5,517 nucleotides of DNA from an uncultured Spirochaetales bacterium (lineage in GTDB: Bacteria > Spirochaetota > Spirochaetia > Sphaerochaetales > Sphaerochaetaceae), in NCBI GenBank assembly GCA_934276695.1, contig CAKQTF010000085.1, positions 1-5,517 on the forward strand. The letters are read 5' to 3'. Shown here one piece after another: positions 4,976 through 5,517 of the stretch. The notes beneath the pieces were generated by a model. It ran no database searches. It saw nothing but the letters and a program-made list of their open reading frames with translations, and was not told the origin of the DNA. How positions within the stretch are numbered: the first letter of the stretch is position 1; every line of letters starts with the position of its first letter. A program made the translations under genes and the position numbers.

Positions 4976-5517
4976 TCAGAACTCCGGATCTCAGCATATA
5001 CATTCTGTCGCATTCTGATGCAAACTGCCTGTTATGCGTAACGAGCAGCATTGAAAGCCCTTTTTCACGGACCGATGAAAGCAGAAGATCCTCTACAAGC
5101 GATGCGTTATCCTCATCAAGTGCGCCTGTAGGCTCATCTGCGAATATGATTGCAGGCTCACCAACAATCGCCCTGGCAATCGCAGTCCTCTGCCGCTCGC
5201 CTCCGGATAGCATTGCAGGCTTGTATGATTTCCTGTCATCAAGTCCCACAAGGGAAATGCATTCAGATGCTTTGCTGAATGCATCATGCCGGTTTATGCC
5301 TTTTATCATAAGGGGCATTGCCACATTCTCTAGCACAGAGAAGTCCTCAAGAAGCAGGGAGGACTGGAATACAAAGCCCATTGAGCTGCGCCGCAGCTCT
5401 GAAAGGCTTCTGTCATTCATGCCAGATACATCACTTCCACAGTAAAGTATCCTGCCGCAATCAACAGAAAGGAGAAGAGCCGCACATGATAAAAGAGTCG
5501 ATTTTCCACAGCCGCTC
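4962..5517 (-). CDS. LolD-like ABC transporter ATP-binding protein (5' end outside window)
   Basis: The frame stays open to the right edge, so the N-terminus is missing. The ATG at 5420 is internal, because the codons upstream of it encode the Walker A motif, SGCGKSTLL, right at the window edge (about 5490-5516). Then follow the Q-loop in GFVFQ (Gln at 5364-5366), LENVAMPLMIKG, which is typical of LolD/MacB/FtsE-type ATPases, the signature LSGGERQ (5190-5210), Walker B AIIFADEPTGALD, and the switch histidine in VTHN (5034-5036). All catalytic motifs visible are intact. The protein would hydrolyse ATP on the cytoplasmic face and drive the permease encoded next, whose start it overlaps by 14 bp. 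The LolD assignment rests on the LolC/E-like partner; the ATPase alone cannot exclude MacB- or FtsE-like roles. Its promoter and any earlier operon gene lie outside the window. Confidence 0.9.
   Translation of the reverse strand, partial: SGCGKSTLLSCAALLLSVDCGRILYCGSDVSGMNDRSLSELRRSSMGFVFQSSLLLEDFSVLENVAMPLMIKGINRHDAFSKASECISLVGLDDRKSYKPAMLSGGERQRTAIARAIVGEPAIIFADEPTGALDEDNASLVEDLLLSSVREKGLSMLLVTHNRQFASECDRMYMLRSGVLNENP
4982..4985 (-). promoter_or_regulatory. Ribosome binding site of the permease gene, inside the ATPase gene
   Basis: On the - strand GGAG is followed after 6 bases by the ATG at 4975. The later in-frame ATG (residue 9) has no comparable site, so the first start is preferred. 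The site lies within the last codons of the ATPase gene, which favours translational coupling. Confidence 0.7.

Noticed and set aside
4962..5420. A short complete ATPase gene starting at the ATG at 5420.
   Set aside because: The frame continues upstream into a proper Walker A motif at the window edge, so this ATG is internal and the gene is simply cut by the window.
4897..5445. Open frame on + opposite the ATPase gene.
   Set aside because: It is Ser/Arg-rich without any recognisable motif, and the opposite strand carries a full set of ABC ATPase motifs over the same bases.

Overview
The window is about 5.5 kb of compact chromosomal DNA of moderate GC content. It carries six protein-coding genes, two of them cut by the window edges. 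No RNA gene, mobile element or CRISPR array is visible. A Lol-type lipoprotein-sorting ABC transporter points to a diderm bacterium. The DUF1015 protein, the FtsB-like protein, the Lol genes and the general gene style together suggest a spirochaete, perhaps from the Sphaerochaeta/Treponema side. That is an impression from protein style, not a proven assignment.

Left part (1-1607): the C-terminal half of a DUF1015 family gene on + meets, stop codon against stop codon, a two-gene unit on -. That unit is an FtsB/DivIC-like small membrane protein followed by a single-domain threonylcarbamoyl-AMP synthase (tsaC), overlapping by ATGA. The intrinsic terminator of the DUF1015 gene lies inside the last codons of tsaC.

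Middle (1608-2878): a 59-bp divergent intergenic region with a good sigma70-type promoter and an inverted repeat leads into a + strand gene. It encodes two membrane helices, then about 143 residues of charged IKEVPVE-type repeats, then a small domain that reads like a shortened, degenerate GGDEF domain. A strong bidirectional terminator separates it from the next, convergent unit. This repeat protein is the least explained gene in the window and the best candidate for new biology.

Right part (2879-5517): a - strand unit in the order LolD-like ATPase (5' end outside the window), LolC/E-like permease, ribonuclease Z. The ATPase and permease genes overlap by 14 bp, and the permease and rnz are 18 bp apart. 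The first two would act together in releasing lipoproteins from the inner membrane. RNase Z matures tRNA 3' ends and appears to be co-transcribed with them. No gene-free stretch exceeds 93 bp.
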